DNA of 9,114 nt from Candidatus Aenigmatarchaeota archaeon (lineage in GTDB: Archaea > Aenigmatarchaeota > Aenigmatarchaeia > PWEA01 > JAGHBM01), in contig JAGLWW010000023.1 in the NCBI GenBank assembly GCA_023133195.1, positions 1 to 9,114 of the forward strand, written 5' to 3'. Shown here piece after piece: positions 1 to 5,748 of this stretch. How positions within the stretch are numbered: the stretch's first letter is position 1; every line of letters starts with the position of its first letter. The notes below the pieces were generated by a model. The model was not told the origin of the DNA, ran no database searches, and saw only the letters and a list, made by a program, of their open reading frames with translations. The position numbers and the translations under genes were made by a program.

Positions 1-993
1 TGAAGTGGTGGTTTTTATTGTAAGTACGGAGGACTCCCCTATTCCTATAGAATTGGGATAAGTCTCGAATTCCGTTGAAAAAACTTCCTGTATATGTTCT
101 GTGGTTATGATTTCTACTGAAGGTTTTGGTTGTTCTATCTGCAGTTTTTCTTTCTCCTCGGAGACGTAGCTTGCCGTTACTTTAACGTTCCCTCCGTCAG
201 GAAATTTGCCAAATTCAATATGTGTTGCATCCAGCCAGCCTATTTCGTTCCAGGTCGGGTCAACAGGGACCCACTTGTCCAGATAAACCTCGGCCCAGGC
301 ATGGTAACCCCATCCTTCCTTGCTGTATATTATGCCGGCCACATATCTTGCAGGCATTCCAACGGCTCTGCACATTGCAAGGAAAAGATTGGTAAATTCG
401 TCACAAGTGCCCCTTTTTATTTTATAGACTTTATCTGAAGTTAACACCTTATCAGAATAGGAAAGGTCGTATTCCACATTGGAATATATCCATGTTGAGA
501 TTTTTGTCACAGCCTCAAAGCAGTCATCGCTGCCTTGGGTTATTTCTCTTGCCTTTTCCCTTATTTCATCTGATACAACGACGTAACGGCTCTCTGCTAA
601 ATAATCGAAAGTTTCTTGAGGGGGCGTATACGGGAATTTTATTTTTACCGGTCCGTCAAATTTAGCATAGTTTTTTACCTTCATGCTCACATTATAGGGT
701 TGTGACCTGAAATTCTCCCAGAAAATCTCCAGTTTGTCATTTCCGTATATGTCTTTTCCTATGGAATATGTGAAATCGCCTTCTCCCAAAACCTTCAGAT
801 TGGAGTAGTTTTGAGGTATTATATAGGAAGAGTGGTTGAGCTCGTTTAGTTTTCCGGAAGAGCCTATGTAAGAGACAAAATCAATTTCCGCCTCCAGATA
901 CCCTATTTCCTGGGGGTTCGTTTCCAGTTCATCAGCCCTTGTACAGGGCAGAATCAGGATAAAAATAAGGATTACAAGAGAAATATTTTTCAT
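1..993 (-). CDS. Exported transglutaminase-like (papain-fold) domain protein, C-terminus beyond the window
   Basis: Translating the minus strand from the ATG at 993 gives 331 residues with no stop before the left edge, so the C-terminus is missing. Residues 1 to about 23 form a signal peptide (MKNIS, then a run of I/L/V residues ending near LPCTRA), so the product is probably secreted or surface-held. The transglutaminase-like core is clear from its Cys-His-Asp triad: C197 in RGTCDEFTNLF, H231 in GYHAWAEVYL and D245 in VPVDPTWNEIGW. The spacing is usual for the superfamily, and the M-P-A-R-Y-V-A-G strand lies between Cys and His. Residues 24-150 look like a beta-rich N-terminal domain. Archaeal members of this superfamily are usually thought to be peptidases or amidases rather than crosslinkers; the substrate is unknown. 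There is no Shine-Dalgarno motif, but a TATA box lies about 25 nt before the ATG. Cys near the signal peptide follows Pro, so it is a poor lipobox. Confidence 0.88.
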   Translation of the reverse strand, partial: MKNISLVILIFILILPCTRADELETNPQEIGYLEAEIDFVSYIGSSGKLNELNHSSYIIPQNYSNLKVLGEGDFTYSIGKDIYGNDKLEIFWENFRSQPYNVSMKVKNYAKFDGPVKIKFPYTPPQETFDYLAESRYVVVSDEIREKAREITQGSDDCFEAVTKISTWIYSNVEYDLSYSDKVLTSDKVYKIKRGTCDEFTNLFLAMCRAVGMPARYVAGIIYSKEGWGYHAWAEVYLDKWVPVDPTWNEIGWLDATHIEFGKFPDGGNVKVTASYVSEEKEKLQIEQPKPSVEIITTEHIQEVFSTEFETYPNSIGIGESSVLTIKTTTS

Positions 994-1011
994 ATACTTA
1001 TCTAACGGGTA

Positions 1012-1023
1012 TTTTATATAAAA
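1012..1023 (-). promoter_or_regulatory. TATA box for the transglutaminase-like gene (leaderless)
   Basis: TTTTATATAAAA is a perfect 12-bp palindrome centred about 25 nt upstream of the ATG at 993. That is the usual archaeal distance between TATA box and transcription start, so transcription would begin at or next to the start codon. No Shine-Dalgarno motif lies in between, which agrees with a leaderless mRNA. A short dyad (CTCA-AA-TGAG, 1028-1037) sits just upstream on the BRE/activator side. Confidence 0.55.
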
Positions 1024-1119
1024 ATTACTCAAATGAGGGTTAGATTATTAAAGATTTGCTACCATAATATATACAAGGTGGGGGTAATTGGAACAGCCAA
1101 GCTCAGTTTTTGTCATATC

Positions 1120-1158
1120 TTTATATAAAAAGTTGCCTCAATCACACATATTTTTATA
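1120..1158 (+). promoter_or_regulatory. Two candidate TATA boxes upstream of the first tandem paralog
   Basis: The 211-bp region between the divergent starts at 993 and 1205 contains two plus-strand TATA candidates. TTTATATAAA (1120-1129) is the closer match to the archaeal consensus and would start transcription near 1150. TTTTTATA (1151-1158) would start it near 1181, leaving a leader of about 24 nt. I cannot tell which is used. Apart from these promoters and the minus-strand TATA box, I see no gene or structured RNA in 994-1189. Confidence 0.4.
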
Positions 1159-1204
1159 AGCTGATTATGTTCTATAATAAAAGCTGTGGGTGTGGACCGG
1201 AAAA

Positions 1205-1852
1205 ATGCAAAAAGACAGACCTCTGGACGATAGATTAGATGAATTTAAATCGGATACATATATTCCTGATAATTTGGAATATGCTCATTCTGCTGATTTA
1301 AAACCCTGTAAACCAATTGATGGAAGAGTTGAACCTGAAAAGAGAATAAGAAGCGATTATTTTCCCGGTAAAGGGCCTGGTCCGAAGTTAATCAATTTGG
1401 ATATTCTTTCTAAAGCCATTGCAAATCGTGTTGGTGTGGGAATAGAGGAGGCCAGAAGGGATGCAGGATTCGTTCTTGACCTTTTTGGCTATGATGACCG
1501 CATTATAGATAATACATTAGACCCAGAGGACAGACAGTTGTTCTATATTCTTGAAGAAGAAGGTATGCTCGTCACAGAAAGGGAGGAAAATACACTTTAC
1601 GACGGCAGAACATGGAGAACCCATTACTGGATAATCAAAGGAGATACAATTTTGCGTTACTCAAGTAAAGATTACAAAAGCGGTTCGGGAAATATGCCAA
1701 AGAAACCTGAAAAAAATTTATATGACACTTTACCAGATGATTTATGGTCATCAAGGAAAGGGCTTAAAGCTCAAATAACAGAGAAGCACATGGTTAAGAG
1801 TGATACTTACGATGTAGATTTTAGTGATATGTCAAAAGGAAAAACTACCTAA
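1205..1852 (+). CDS. Uncharacterised archaeal protein resembling DUF6015, long tandem paralog
   Basis: From ATG 1205 the product is 215 aa; a GTG at 1190 would add five residues. I prefer the ATG because a GGTG motif (1189-1192) precedes it and nothing resembling one precedes the GTG. Residues 1-60 are a polar, Pro/Asp/Lys-rich extension that the downstream paralog lacks, ending in a glycine/proline stretch (GKGPGP). The core, residues 62 to about 150, matches the paralog: a helix (LSKAIANRVG), a helix rich in Glu/Arg, the motif FGYDDRIIDN, the helix EDRQLFYILEEEGML, and a likely beta-hairpin with YDGRTWRTHYW. That order recalls a winged-helix fold, which is inference. A short linear motif, KNLYDTLPDDLW, follows a Ser/Gly/Lys linker, then a 30-residue polar tail. 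DUF6015 is assigned from memory of similar archaeal sequences; function is unknown. No transmembrane segment or signal peptide is visible. Confidence 0.8.
   Translation: MQKDRPLDDRLDEFKSDTYIPDNLEYAHSADLKPCKPIDGRVEPEKRIRSDYFPGKGPGPKLINLDILSKAIANRVGVGIEEARRDAGFVLDLFGYDDRIIDNTLDPEDRQLFYILEEEGMLVTEREENTLYDGRTWRTHYWIIKGDTILRYSSKDYKSGSGNMPKKPEKNLYDTLPDDLWSSRKGLKAQITEKHMVKSDTYDVDFSDMSKGKTT
1469..1569 (+). repeat. Near-identical block shared with 2002-2102 (copy 1)
   Basis: Bases 1469-1533 match 2002-2066 without a single difference over 65 nt. The next 36 nt differ at four positions by hand count. The block encodes the core F-V-L-D-L-F-G-Y-D-D-R to E-E-E-G-M-L in both tandem paralogs. The coding sequence on each side is only about 71% identical. 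Confidence 0.9.
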
Positions 1853-1896
1853 ATCATTAACTTAAATACTTTTCTACACTTCCTTTAATTTAAAAC

Positions 1897-1901
1897 GGTG
1901 A
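1897..1901 (+). promoter_or_regulatory. Shine-Dalgarno site of the second paralog, with TATA candidate upstream
   Basis: GGTGA ends four bases before the ATG at 1906 and matches the archaeal anti-Shine-Dalgarno sequence, which fixes this start. A TATA-like TTAAATAC (1862-1869) lies at a distance that would start transcription near 1892. The second paralog may therefore have its own promoter in the 53-bp gap rather than depending on read-through from the first. Confidence 0.6.
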
Positions 1902-1905
1902 AAAT

Positions 1906-2301
1906 ATGAACATAATTACCCTTAATACGCTTTCAAAAGCAATAGAAAATCGTATTGGTGATAATGATTATTCCAGTGAAAACGCTTACAGAGATGCTAA
2001 TTTCGTTCTTGACCTTTTTGGCTATGATGACCGCATTATAGATAATACATTAGACCCAGAGGACAGGCAGTTGTTTTATATTCTAGAGGAAGAAGGTATG
2101 CTTGAGAGTGAAAGAGAGGAAACTATTTTATACAATGGAAGAAATTGGATAACTCATTACTGGAAATTTAAAAAAGCCTCTATTATTAGGTATTCATTCG
2201 AGCCAAAACCCAAGGTTCAGAAAACTGAAAATGCAGAAAAAAATATATACGATACCCTATCTGACGAAATGTGGCACAGAATACCAAAACCTATCATTTG
2301 A
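1906..2301 (+). CDS. Uncharacterised archaeal protein resembling DUF6015, short tandem paralog
   Basis: This 131-aa protein is essentially the conserved core of the preceding gene without the N-terminal extension or long tail. In order it has helix TLSKAIENRIG (7-17), a second helix (about 23-38), FGYDDRIIDNTLDPEDRQLF (39-58), EEEGML (61-66), a likely beta-hairpin around LYNGRNWITHYW (75-86), a basic linker, and the motif KNIYDTLSDEMW (112-123). Residues 33-66 are identical to the paralog. The start is well supported by GGTGA four bases upstream. Function is unknown; the hairpin after a charged helix suggests a winged-helix-like, possibly nucleic-acid or protein binding, domain, but this is inference. 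The TGA stop lies inside the end of the convergent DJ-1 gene, overlapping it by 8 bp. The pair arose by tandem duplication and seems to have exchanged sequence since. Confidence 0.85.
   Translation: MNIITLNTLSKAIENRIGDNDYSSENAYRDANFVLDLFGYDDRIIDNTLDPEDRQLFYILEEEGMLESEREETILYNGRNWITHYWKFKKASIIRYSFEPKPKVQKTENAEKNIYDTLSDEMWHRIPKPII
2002..2102 (+). repeat. Near-identical block shared with 1469-1569 (copy 2)
   Basis: This is the second copy of the block at 1469-1569, in direct orientation and offset by 533 bp. Its first 65 nt are identical to copy 1, including every third codon position. Confidence 0.9.
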
Positions 2302-2812
2302 GTGCTTCTGATATCTTCTGACCGAACTCCGTGGCTGCCTCAGGTCCGTTGCCTGTTATTATACTCCCATCCTGTTCCACGGTTGCCCCGGTGTATTCTG
2401 CTCCGTGAGATTCCAAATTAGCTTTTTCCGAGGAAAATGAAGTTACTCTCTTTCCTTCCAGAAGCCCGGCATTCGCCAGGATTGAAGGCGCTATGCATAT
2501 CGCTCCCACAATTTTCCCGCTTTCATACGCCTCCCTTGCAATATTCTTCGCGGTTTGGTCTTCAAAATAAACGGACGAACCAGAACCCCCAACGAAAACA
2601 ACTGCGTCATAATTTTTCACATTTACTTCTAAAATGTCCTTGTCCACTGTCACTACGGCACCATAGCTTCCTTTTGCACTATCTGTTCCCTTGGACGCCA
2701 GTGTAACAGATGCCCCCGAGTTTTCAAAAACTTCCTTTGGCTCCAAAAGCTCCTCGTCCCTGAAGTTCTCCGGAGCTATTACCATTAAAATATTCTTCCC
2801 GCTTAAATCCAT
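2294..2812 (-). CDS. DJ-1/PfpI family protein
   Basis: The 172-aa product has the length and motif order of single-domain DJ-1/PfpI proteins. An acidic N-terminal motif (ENFRDEEL, with E20/E21 as the likely active-site Glu) is followed by YDAVVFVGGSGS (68-79). The nucleophile elbow GAICIAPSILANAGLL carries C106. The C-terminal signature is DGSIITGNGPEAATEFG. The residue after the nucleophile is Ile107, not the His of PfpI-type peptidases, so it is closer to DJ-1-like or chaperone/deglycase-type members than to a PfpI protease; the real activity is open. It should be cytoplasmic, as no signal peptide is visible. The start at 2812 is set by GAGGTGG just upstream. It converges on the second tandem paralog with an 8-bp overlap and diverges from the GMP synthase-like gene across 108 bp. 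Confidence 0.93.
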   Translation of the reverse strand: MDLSGKNILMVIAPENFRDEELLEPKEVFENSGASVTLASKGTDSAKGSYGAVVTVDKDILEVNVKNYDAVVFVGGSGSSVYFEDQTAKNIAREAYESGKIVGAICIAPSILANAGLLEGKRVTSFSSEKANLESHGAEYTGATVEQDGSIITGNGPEAATEFGQKISEALK

Positions 2813-2816
2813 CTTA

Positions 2817-2823
2817 CCACCTC
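2817..2823 (-). promoter_or_regulatory. Shine-Dalgarno site of the DJ-1/PfpI gene
   Basis: On the minus strand GAGGTGG lies four bases before the ATG at 2812. It is a strong match to the archaeal 16S rRNA 3' end and decides the start. A possible TATA element for this gene, TTTTTATGAA, is at about 2862-2871 on the minus strand and would place transcription start near 2840. Confidence 0.65.
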
Positions 2824-2828
2824 GTTTT

Positions 2829-2838
2829 TAATCAGGGT
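2829..2838. repeat. TAATCAGGGT direct repeat, copy 1
   Basis: TAATCAGGGT occurs here and again at 2901-2910 in the same orientation, 72 bp apart, inside the 108-bp intergenic region between the divergent DJ-1 and GMP synthase-like genes. This copy lies near the inferred transcription start of the DJ-1 gene, ahead of its Shine-Dalgarno site. It is a candidate regulator-binding site; no regulator is visible nearby. Confidence 0.5.
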
Positions 2839-2888
2839 TAGAACCAGAAAAACAGTTCCCCACTTCATAAAAACAATTATTCTTTGGT

Positions 2889-2898
2889 TTTATAAATA
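2889..2898 (+). promoter_or_regulatory. TATA box for the GMP synthase-like gene (leaderless)
   Basis: TTTATAAATA is centred about 27 nt before the ATG at 2921, so transcription should start almost at the initiation codon. No Shine-Dalgarno motif is present. The second TAATCAGGGT copy (2901-2910) lies between this box and the expected start, a position where a bound protein would tend to repress. Confidence 0.6.
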
Positions 2899-2900
2899 GT

Positions 2901-2910
2901 TAATCAGGGT
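2901..2910. repeat. TAATCAGGGT direct repeat, copy 2
   Basis: This is the second copy of the 10-bp repeat at 2829-2838. It sits between the TATA box and the start codon of the GMP synthase-like gene. Confidence 0.5.
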
Positions 2911-2920
2911 AAATGATTGT

Positions 2921-3886
2921 ATGGAAATCAAGGAAATAACACTGGAAGAACTTGACACGGAAAAATTTATTGAAGAAAAAGTCGGTTATATTTCTTCTGT
3001 TGTGGGAAACGGTTACGCAATTAATGCTTTGTCAGGCGGAGTTGATTCTGCTGTTGTTACCATGCTGGGTCATAGTGCTCTGGGCGACAGGCTCATTACA
3101 TACATAGTAGAAAACGGAATCATGAGAGAGGGAGAAGTAGACGGAGTATATTCAATATTTGATGACCTAGGGGTTAATGTGAAGATATATTATGCAAAGG
3201 ACCAGTTTTTCGGTGCTCTGAAAGGTTTGGAAGACCCCGAAGAAAAGAGAGAGGCGATAACCCAGACGTTTTACAAGGACATTTTCGGCAAGCTTGTAAA
3301 AGAGAGCGGTGCGAAACACCTTCTTCAAGGAACGAACTTGACAGATGTACGAGAGACAGTCGCAGGCATCAAGAGACAGCACAACGTCCTTAAACAGCTC
3401 GGGATTGACACGCAAAAGGAATACGGGTACAAAGTAATAGAGCCTTTGGTTGAACTCAGAAAACCGGCGATAAGGAAAGTCGGGGAAGCCTTAAAACTTC
3501 CTATAGAAATATATAACAAACCACCCTTCCCTGGACCCGCTCTGGCAACAAGGATAATAGGTGAAGTGACTCCGGAAAGAGTGGAGACCGTAAGGAAGGC
3601 CACAACGATAGTCGAGGAAGAACTAACTGATAAAGGCGCGTTCCAGTACTTGGCAATTCTGCACGAAGACAGGGTCACGGGAATGAGAGAGGGGAAAAGG
3701 GATTTCGGACAGGAGATACAGATAAGATGCTGGGATAGCAAGGATGCAAAGACAGGAAGACCAACAGAACTTTCTTGGTATACTTTAGACATAATGGCTG
3801 AAAGGATAACGGAAGAAGTCCCGGGAGTGGTGAACGTGACATACAGCATAACCAAAAAACCGCCATCAACAATAGAAGCGATTTAA
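2921..3886 (+). CDS. guaAb: GMP synthase-like ATP-pyrophosphatase subunit (GuaAb/GuaB-type, divergent)
   Basis: The 321-aa protein fits the separate ATP-pyrophosphatase subunit of archaeal GMP synthase, which adenylates XMP and aminates it with ammonia from a partner glutamine amidotransferase. The PP-loop SGGVDS is at 38-43. Other family landmarks are GIMREGEVDG (canonically G-L-M-R-x-G-E), LLQGT, IKRQHNV (canonically IKSHHNV), KVIEPLVELRK, PPFPGPALATRIIGEVTPE, and the C-terminal dimerisation-domain end VTYSITKKPPSTIEAI. The protein departs from the usual form in the lid region (NLTDVRETVAGIKRQHN) and in the segment that normally reads D-G-M-T-A, here CWDSKDAKTGRPTELSW. It may therefore be a distinct subfamily, and XMP is not certain as substrate. 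The amidotransferase subunit is not in the window; the neighbouring DJ-1 protein lacks the class I Cys-His arrangement. The start is backed by a TATA box about 27 nt upstream. Confidence 0.88.
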   Translation: MEIKEITLEELDTEKFIEEKVGYISSVVGNGYAINALSGGVDSAVVTMLGHSALGDRLITYIVENGIMREGEVDGVYSIFDDLGVNVKIYYAKDQFFGALKGLEDPEEKREAITQTFYKDIFGKLVKESGAKHLLQGTNLTDVRETVAGIKRQHNVLKQLGIDTQKEYGYKVIEPLVELRKPAIRKVGEALKLPIEIYNKPPFPGPALATRIIGEVTPERVETVRKATTIVEEELTDKGAFQYLAILHEDRVTGMREGKRDFGQEIQIRCWDSKDAKTGRPTELSWYTLDIMAERITEEVPGVVNVTYSITKKPPSTIEAI

Positions 3887-3938
3887 TTTCCAGTGTTAAC
3901 ATGGTAAGTTATATCTAAAGAAGAAAGACATAAATCTC

Positions 3939-4439
3939 TCATTTCGGTATTATTATTCCGTCCAGGTCCTCATACTTTTCCTTTAGATAGGACTTCCCTG
4001 TGAGAGCGCATACCAGCGCGTCATACTCGTCCTTGTTTACCGCCTTCTTCTTGTCCAACCCGAATATCTTTTCCGAAACCTTGGAGGAAACCTCTATCAC
4101 GGAGAACCCGCGCTTTTTAAGGATAACAGAAAGCATTTTGCCTCTTCTTGTCAAAGGTTTCATACCGGGAAAAACAGGAGATAAGGGAGCGAAGCCGCGG
4201 TTCTTTAACAACAAATCGGAAGACCGGAAGTATCCCTGCTCTGGCCAGTCAAAAGGAGCGTCTATTGCTATTATATCAATCTTTTCTTTTTCGTTTTCTT
4301 CCTCTACCTCGTTAAGGATTTCCCTGTCTGTAAGAACACGTTTCACAGCAATTTTGTCCTTGTCCCCCTCAAAATCAAGGACACAGAACCCGGTTTCATT
4401 TGTCTCCAATCCGGCGAGGTCTATCCCCACAGCGCGCAT
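3939..4439 (-). CDS. DUF429-like predicted nuclease, RNase H fold
   Basis: The 166-aa product resembles the DUF429/COG2410 group of predicted RNase H-fold nucleases. It opens with the first strand MRAVGIDLAG (acidic D7) and has the second signature IDIIAIDAPFDWP (D60, D64). The R72/D75 segment FRSSDLLLKNRG follows, then SVIEVSS (E116). It ends with the typical KDEYDALVCALTGKSY (D137, D140) and the strand GIIIPK. The acidic residues at the ends of strands fit a metal-dependent active site, but no activity is established for the family to my knowledge. Length is a little short for the family, which often runs to 200 or more residues. The ATG at 4439 lies about 27 nt from a TATA-like box, so the mRNA is probably leaderless. 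It converges with the GMP synthase-like gene across 52 bp, in which I see no clear terminator hairpin. Confidence 0.82.
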   Translation of the reverse strand: MRAVGIDLAGLETNETGFCVLDFEGDKDKIAVKRVLTDREILNEVEEENEKEKIDIIAIDAPFDWPEQGYFRSSDLLLKNRGFAPLSPVFPGMKPLTRRGKMLSVILKKRGFSVIEVSSKVSEKIFGLDKKKAVNKDEYDALVCALTGKSYLKEKYEDLDGIIIPK

Positions 4440-4463
4440 AATAAGATTAGATATAGCAGGGAT

Positions 4464-4485
4464 AAATAATTTTTAATTTTTATTT
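4464..4485. promoter_or_regulatory. Back-to-back divergent TATA elements
   Basis: The 66-bp gap between divergent starts 4439 and 4506 contains an A/T block with inverted AAATAA (4464-4469) and TTATTT (4480-4485). Read on the minus strand, the first half is centred about 27 nt before ATG 4439. On the plus strand the second half is centred about 24 nt before ATG 4506. Each fits a TATA box for a leaderless transcript. Confidence 0.45.
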
Positions 4486-4505
4486 CAAGCGGCATAATAT
4501 TCTAT

Positions 4506-5666
4506 ATGCTTCATCATATGCATATCAGGCATGATTTTTTCATGAAAAAAGAAATCAATCACATATACGTGTCCATTTTCATCATGTATTTTGCCGTATC
4601 TCTTATAGGAGTATTTGTTCCCATATACTTGTATTCTCTAAGCTATCCGATAACAAGTATAGTGTTTTTTTATTTTTTGGTAAGTCTTTTTTTCGTTCTT
4701 TTCTCGACCATAGGCGCCAAAGTCGTGTCAAAAATCGGCATAAAATATTCGATGTTTTTGTCCGCACCGTTTCTTATTTGTTATTATCTTGGGTTGAATT
4801 TCCTTCAAAGCTTTGAATCGCTCTTTTTCATATTGCCGTTTCTTCTTGCATGCAATATGATACTGTTCAATTACGGATATCACATGAATTACATAGAACA
4901 TTCCAACAAGAAAATGGAAGGGAAAGAAGTATCATTAATAGGAATTTTTACAACTATTGCCACGGCTACAGCACCTCTTATAGCAGGACTGGTGATATAT
5001 AATATCGGCTATAGCATCTTGTTTTTCACAGGTTCTTTGCTACTTGTTTTAGGGACGATTCCGTTATTTTTACTGAAAGAAAAACACAAAGAAGTTCCTG
5101 TTAATTTTAATCTTGTCAGGAAATACCTGCTTAACAAAATACATACAGGCAACACAATGAGCTTTACGGGTTATGCCATAGAATCTGTAATAGGAAGAAT
5201 ATTGTGGCCTGTTTTTCTCATAATACTGTTGTTGAAAACAGAAACTGTCGGGTTGTTTATAACACTGAGCTTTCTTTTCTCTATAATAGTCTATTACTTT
5301 ATCGGAAAGGCGACTGACAAGGTCCGAGACAAACGAAAGCTAATAAAATTAGGGACAATACTTTACTTCTTTGGCTGGATTGGAAGATTGTTTGTAAACA
5401 CGCCGCTGAAGGTAATAGTAGTTGATTCCTACAAGAATATGACACAAAAGATACTGCATGTCCCGTGGTCAGTCGCATCTTACGACATAGCAAGAAAGGA
5501 ACAGTATTTTATGTTCATAGTAATGAGAGAGATAACATACAATCTCGCCAGAATAATATTCCTTCCGCTTGTCATACTTGTGTTTTACATCGACTTTAAT
5601 CCTTTCGTGATTTCATTCATCATGGCAAGTTTGTTCACGTTGTTATATCCGTTCCTAAGAAAATAA
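4506..5666 (+). CDS. MFS-type multi-pass membrane transporter
   Basis: The 386-aa protein is almost entirely hydrophobic, with about 11-12 probable transmembrane segments in two halves separated by a basic loop (about residues 190-215), as in the major facilitator superfamily. Degenerate copies of MFS motif A follow the second segment of each half: GAKVVSKIGIKYSMF (70-84) and GKATDKVRDKRKLIKLG (267-283, with D271 and the basic cluster). Segment three onward in the N-half carries NYGYHMNYIEHS and the GLVIYNIGYSILFF turn. The substrate cannot be told from the sequence, and no neighbour suggests one. The ATG at 4506 is favoured by the TATA-like element 24 nt upstream. M13 (4542), at the start of MKKEINHIY, is a reasonable alternative because the first 12 residues are His-rich and not hydrophobic. 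No Shine-Dalgarno motif supports either. Confidence 0.78.
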   Translation: MLHHMHIRHDFFMKKEINHIYVSIFIMYFAVSLIGVFVPIYLYSLSYPITSIVFFYFLVSLFFVLFSTIGAKVVSKIGIKYSMFLSAPFLICYYLGLNFLQSFESLFFILPFLLACNMILFNYGYHMNYIEHSNKKMEGKEVSLIGIFTTIATATAPLIAGLVIYNIGYSILFFTGSLLLVLGTIPLFLLKEKHKEVPVNFNLVRKYLLNKIHTGNTMSFTGYAIESVIGRILWPVFLIILLLKTETVGLFITLSFLFSIIVYYFIGKATDKVRDKRKLIKLGTILYFFGWIGRLFVNTPLKVIVVDSYKNMTQKILHVPWSVASYDIARKEQYFMFIVMREITYNLARIIFLPLVILVFYIDFNPFVISFIMASLFTLLYPFLRK

Positions 5667-5748
5667 TTTCAGTTATAAATGCCTTTTATGACAATAAGAA
5701 AATTACTAAGCGGGAAAGAGATAATAAAATTTGCTGATATAATATTGG

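Noticed and set aside
130..438. Plus-strand 102-codon reading frame
   Set aside because: It is antisense to the transglutaminase core, whose frame holds the full Cys-His-Asp triad. It has no Shine-Dalgarno or TATA signal and no recognisable motif.
933..962. Lipoprotein signal (lipobox) in the transglutaminase-like protein
   Set aside because: The Cys is preceded by L-I-L-P; Pro before the Cys does not fit the lipobox. Cleavage by ordinary signal peptidase after T-R-A is more likely.
1491..1497. C box-like ATGATGA of a C/D box RNA (also at 2024-2030, 7074-7090)
   Set aside because: All copies lie inside conserved coding sequence and encode Y-D-D or K-M-M; no D box with suitable spacing and terminal stem was found.
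2437..2706. Plus-strand reading frame of 89 codons
   Set aside because: It lies antisense to the DJ-1/PfpI gene, and its composition (Pro/Leu/Ser/His-rich) is typical of a shadow frame.
1036..2842. 9-bp AGGGTTAGA shared by two intergenic regions (1036-1044 and 2834-2842)
   Set aside because: Nine-base matches are expected many times in a window of this size, and the positions relative to the promoters differ.
3325..3855. Minus-strand reading frame of 176 codons
   Set aside because: It is antisense to the GMP synthase-like gene, which has complete family signatures. The frame is Ser/Val/Leu-rich with no motif or start signal.
4000..4476. Plus-strand reading frame of 158 codons
   Set aside because: It is antisense to the DUF429-like gene, and it would extend into the divergent promoter. 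It is Ser/Phe-rich without motifs.
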